Assembly: GCA_026393835.1 (NCBI GenBank)
Contig: JAPKZK010000087.1
Location: 23,496-87,495 of the forward strand
Source of the DNA: Candidatus Aminicenantota bacterium
Lineage (GTDB): Bacteria > Acidobacteriota > Aminicenantia > UBA2199
Length of the DNA: 64,000 nt
Direction: 5' to 3'
In this document: in pieces, positions 62,866 to 64,000 of the stretch
Layout of the letters: every line of letters starts with the position of its first letter
How positions within the stretch are numbered: the first letter of the stretch is position 1
Notes under the pieces: generated by a model
Seen by the model: only the letters and a program-made list of their open reading frames with translations
The model's database searches: none
What the model was told of the DNA's origin: nothing
Position numbers and translations under genes: made by a program

Positions 62866-63462
62866 ATGACAGGAAATGAAAGCAAATTTTTTCAAAAATT
62901 GGGACCTAATAAAAACGTTTATATTTGGCTAAGTTGCCTGACGGTACTACTGGTTATCTTAATTTCTCTTTGTGGATACATCTGTTGTAAAATTTGTAAC
63001 GGTTTCAAGGTAGAGTGGGATGGGAACTATGCCACCCTATTAATCGGGGTGGCCGGTTTCCTGGCCGCATTTTCTGCTATCAGTATTTATTCGATCTTTA
63101 ACGCTAATGTTAGCCAGGAGAAACAGATGATTGATATCCTAAAAGACCAGCTAAAAGAAAAGATTGAAATTTTTGATAAAATGAACAAAGATGCTGAAAG
63201 AGAAAAAAAATCTTTAAAAGAGACAGACAAAAAGGTTTTCGATATATTGAATACTCAAAACTCAATCATACAATTGACTTCGCCTTACAGCAGCACTTTA
63301 AAAAAGAGAGAGGCTATAATATCTTTTGATAAGCCTGATACAGATGACAACCTTAAAGACATGATATCGAATTTCTATAAGTCGATCGAATCTGAAGAAG
63401 AAAAATCCAAACCTTACTATGATGCGTTGGGGGCTTTAATCAAAAAATGGGGCAGGGACTGA
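62866..63462 (+). CDS. membrane protein with cytoplasmic coiled coil
   Basis: A 198-residue protein with two membrane helices (VYIWLSCLTVLLVILISLCG, ~18-38, and ATLLIGVAGFLAAFSAISIY, ~55-75), followed by a long charged helix (KQMIDILKDQLKEKIEIFDK and on, ~85-130) and a small C-terminal helical part. GGGAGG lies seven bases before the ATG and the gene is 29 bases behind the response regulator. It is a plausible output target of that regulator. No family recognised. Confidence 0.7.
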   Translation: MTGNESKFFQKLGPNKNVYIWLSCLTVLLVILISLCGYICCKICNGFKVEWDGNYATLLIGVAGFLAAFSAISIYSIFNANVSQEKQMIDILKDQLKEKIEIFDKMNKDAEREKKSLKETDKKVFDILNTQNSIIQLTSPYSSTLKKREAIISFDKPDTDDNLKDMISNFYKSIESEEEKSKPYYDALGALIKKWGRD

Positions 63463-63511
63463 GTATCCCGTTTGCGAAAAATACAGGGCACTATCCGGCT
63501 CGCCGAATCAC

Positions 63512-63742
63512 CCCTTTTTGCTATTATATCAACCCTTCGAGCTGTGATATCATCCCCTAAATGGACTGATATCACAGTCTAAAGGGATGATGCCAACCCC
63601 CTAAAGCATTGAGATAATAGCCAAAAGGGGTGATACCGGTCCTCGAAGGGATGAGCAAATAGCAAAAAGGGATGCAATCATACCTTGAAGGATCGATATC
63701 ACCCCCCAAAGGATCGTTACAATCTCAAGCAGGAATAACATG
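63512..63742. repeat. 21-bp degenerate tandem array D (11 units)
   Basis: Units such as ATAGCAAAAAGGGATGCAA plus TC and ATACCTTGAAGGATCGATA plus TC follow at exactly 21 bp. Core positions read (A/C)AAAGG(G/A)AT(G/C)-ATA. Sequence differs from arrays A-C, only the period is shared. Confidence 0.78.
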
Positions 63743-64000
63743 TAGGCAGGTAGCATCAATATATATGCCGGGAGGTGTGGCAAAAGAGTTTAAGGGCAGG
63801 ACAGGCGACATCCCTAAAGTGCGAAGGGCGCGAAGAAAAAAAGAAGAGCGGAAAAAGATGGAAGTTGGGTTGCGCCAGGATAAGCCCTGGAAGAGGGGAA
63901 ACACTGGCATATAGATACATATATGTTTAAGAGTAGAAACTCTTCGAAGAAACCCTGTGGGTATAGGTTAAATCCCACCCGGCAAAGGTTGACCACCAGT
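63743..64000. other. spacer with microrepeats at the window edge
   Basis: GTGCGAAGGGCGCGAAG and GAAGAGCGGAAAAAGATGG repeats near 63820-63860. The short frames here have no ribosome binding site or recognisable product, and nothing else is seen up to the end. Confidence 0.45.

Overview
The window looks like a chromosomal segment of an uncultured Gram-negative bacterium of roughly balanced base composition. It encodes an outer-membrane barrel protein, periplasmic enzymes and a TAT-exported protein. Its spacers are littered with short dispersed repeats such as CATCATTCATCATTC tracts, cgcgaagaacgcgaag motifs and a roughly 60-bp hairpin element. This repeat style, the many toxin-antitoxin modules and the gene content resemble Candidatus Aminicenantes or other Acidobacteriota. 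That placement is an inference and was not tested.

Layout. 1-8.6 kb: an island of a truncated TPR gene, five toxin-antitoxin-type modules (DUF2281/RelE-like, DUF2283 plus partner, MntA/HepT, RHH/MazF, TumA/TumE-like) and an AAA ATPase with a broken DUF4276 partner. Copies of gene 3' ends lie between the modules like scars. 8.6-13.5 kb: one 1643-aa reading frame holding two UvrA2-type proteins in tandem, joined through a copy of the dispersed hairpin element. 13.6-18.0 kb: outer-membrane barrel protein, 5'-nucleotidase, PHP phosphoesterase and a basic helical protein behind an apparent leader terminator.

18.0-49.0 kb, minus strand: a complete-looking extracellular contractile injection system (eCIS, Afp/PVC-like). 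Read in transcription order it holds an AAA+ ATPase, the DUF4255 cap, a large sheath, tube 1, a tail-assembly-chaperone-like zinc-ribbon protein with a DUF6760-like reading frame in -1, tube 2, a disordered protein, a LysM collar protein, a split gpD/gpV spike, gp25, DUF1360, a cargo protein, two gpJ-type baseplate proteins, a PAAR-like DUF4280 tip, a gpI-type protein, two fibre-like proteins, a glycosyltransferase, three further cargo proteins of the DUF4157/LQRTxGN type and a DUF6714-like putative immunity protein. An AraC-type regulator lies at the promoter end. No tape-measure gene was recognised.

49.9-58.4 kb, minus strand: TAT-exported aldo/keto reductase with ferredoxin tail, SSS symporter, DUF1684 protein, and a two-gene unit of GHKL (HSP90-like) ATPases. 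The larger member carries an externally placed transglutaminase-like domain between two membrane segments. 59.5-63.5 kb, plus strand: cytoplasmic histidine kinase, single-domain response regulator and a membrane coiled-coil protein.

The strongest new leads are: (1) a -1 frameshift signal in the eCIS chaperone gene (upstream Shine-Dalgarno, G5 slip, stop, 15-bp stem-loop); (2) the GHKL-membrane-transglutaminase pair; (3) four unrelated-looking arrays of degenerate 21-bp repeats (two helical turns); (4) the tandem UvrA2 fusion; (5) a dispersed hairpin element that also supplies ribosome binding sites or coding linkers.
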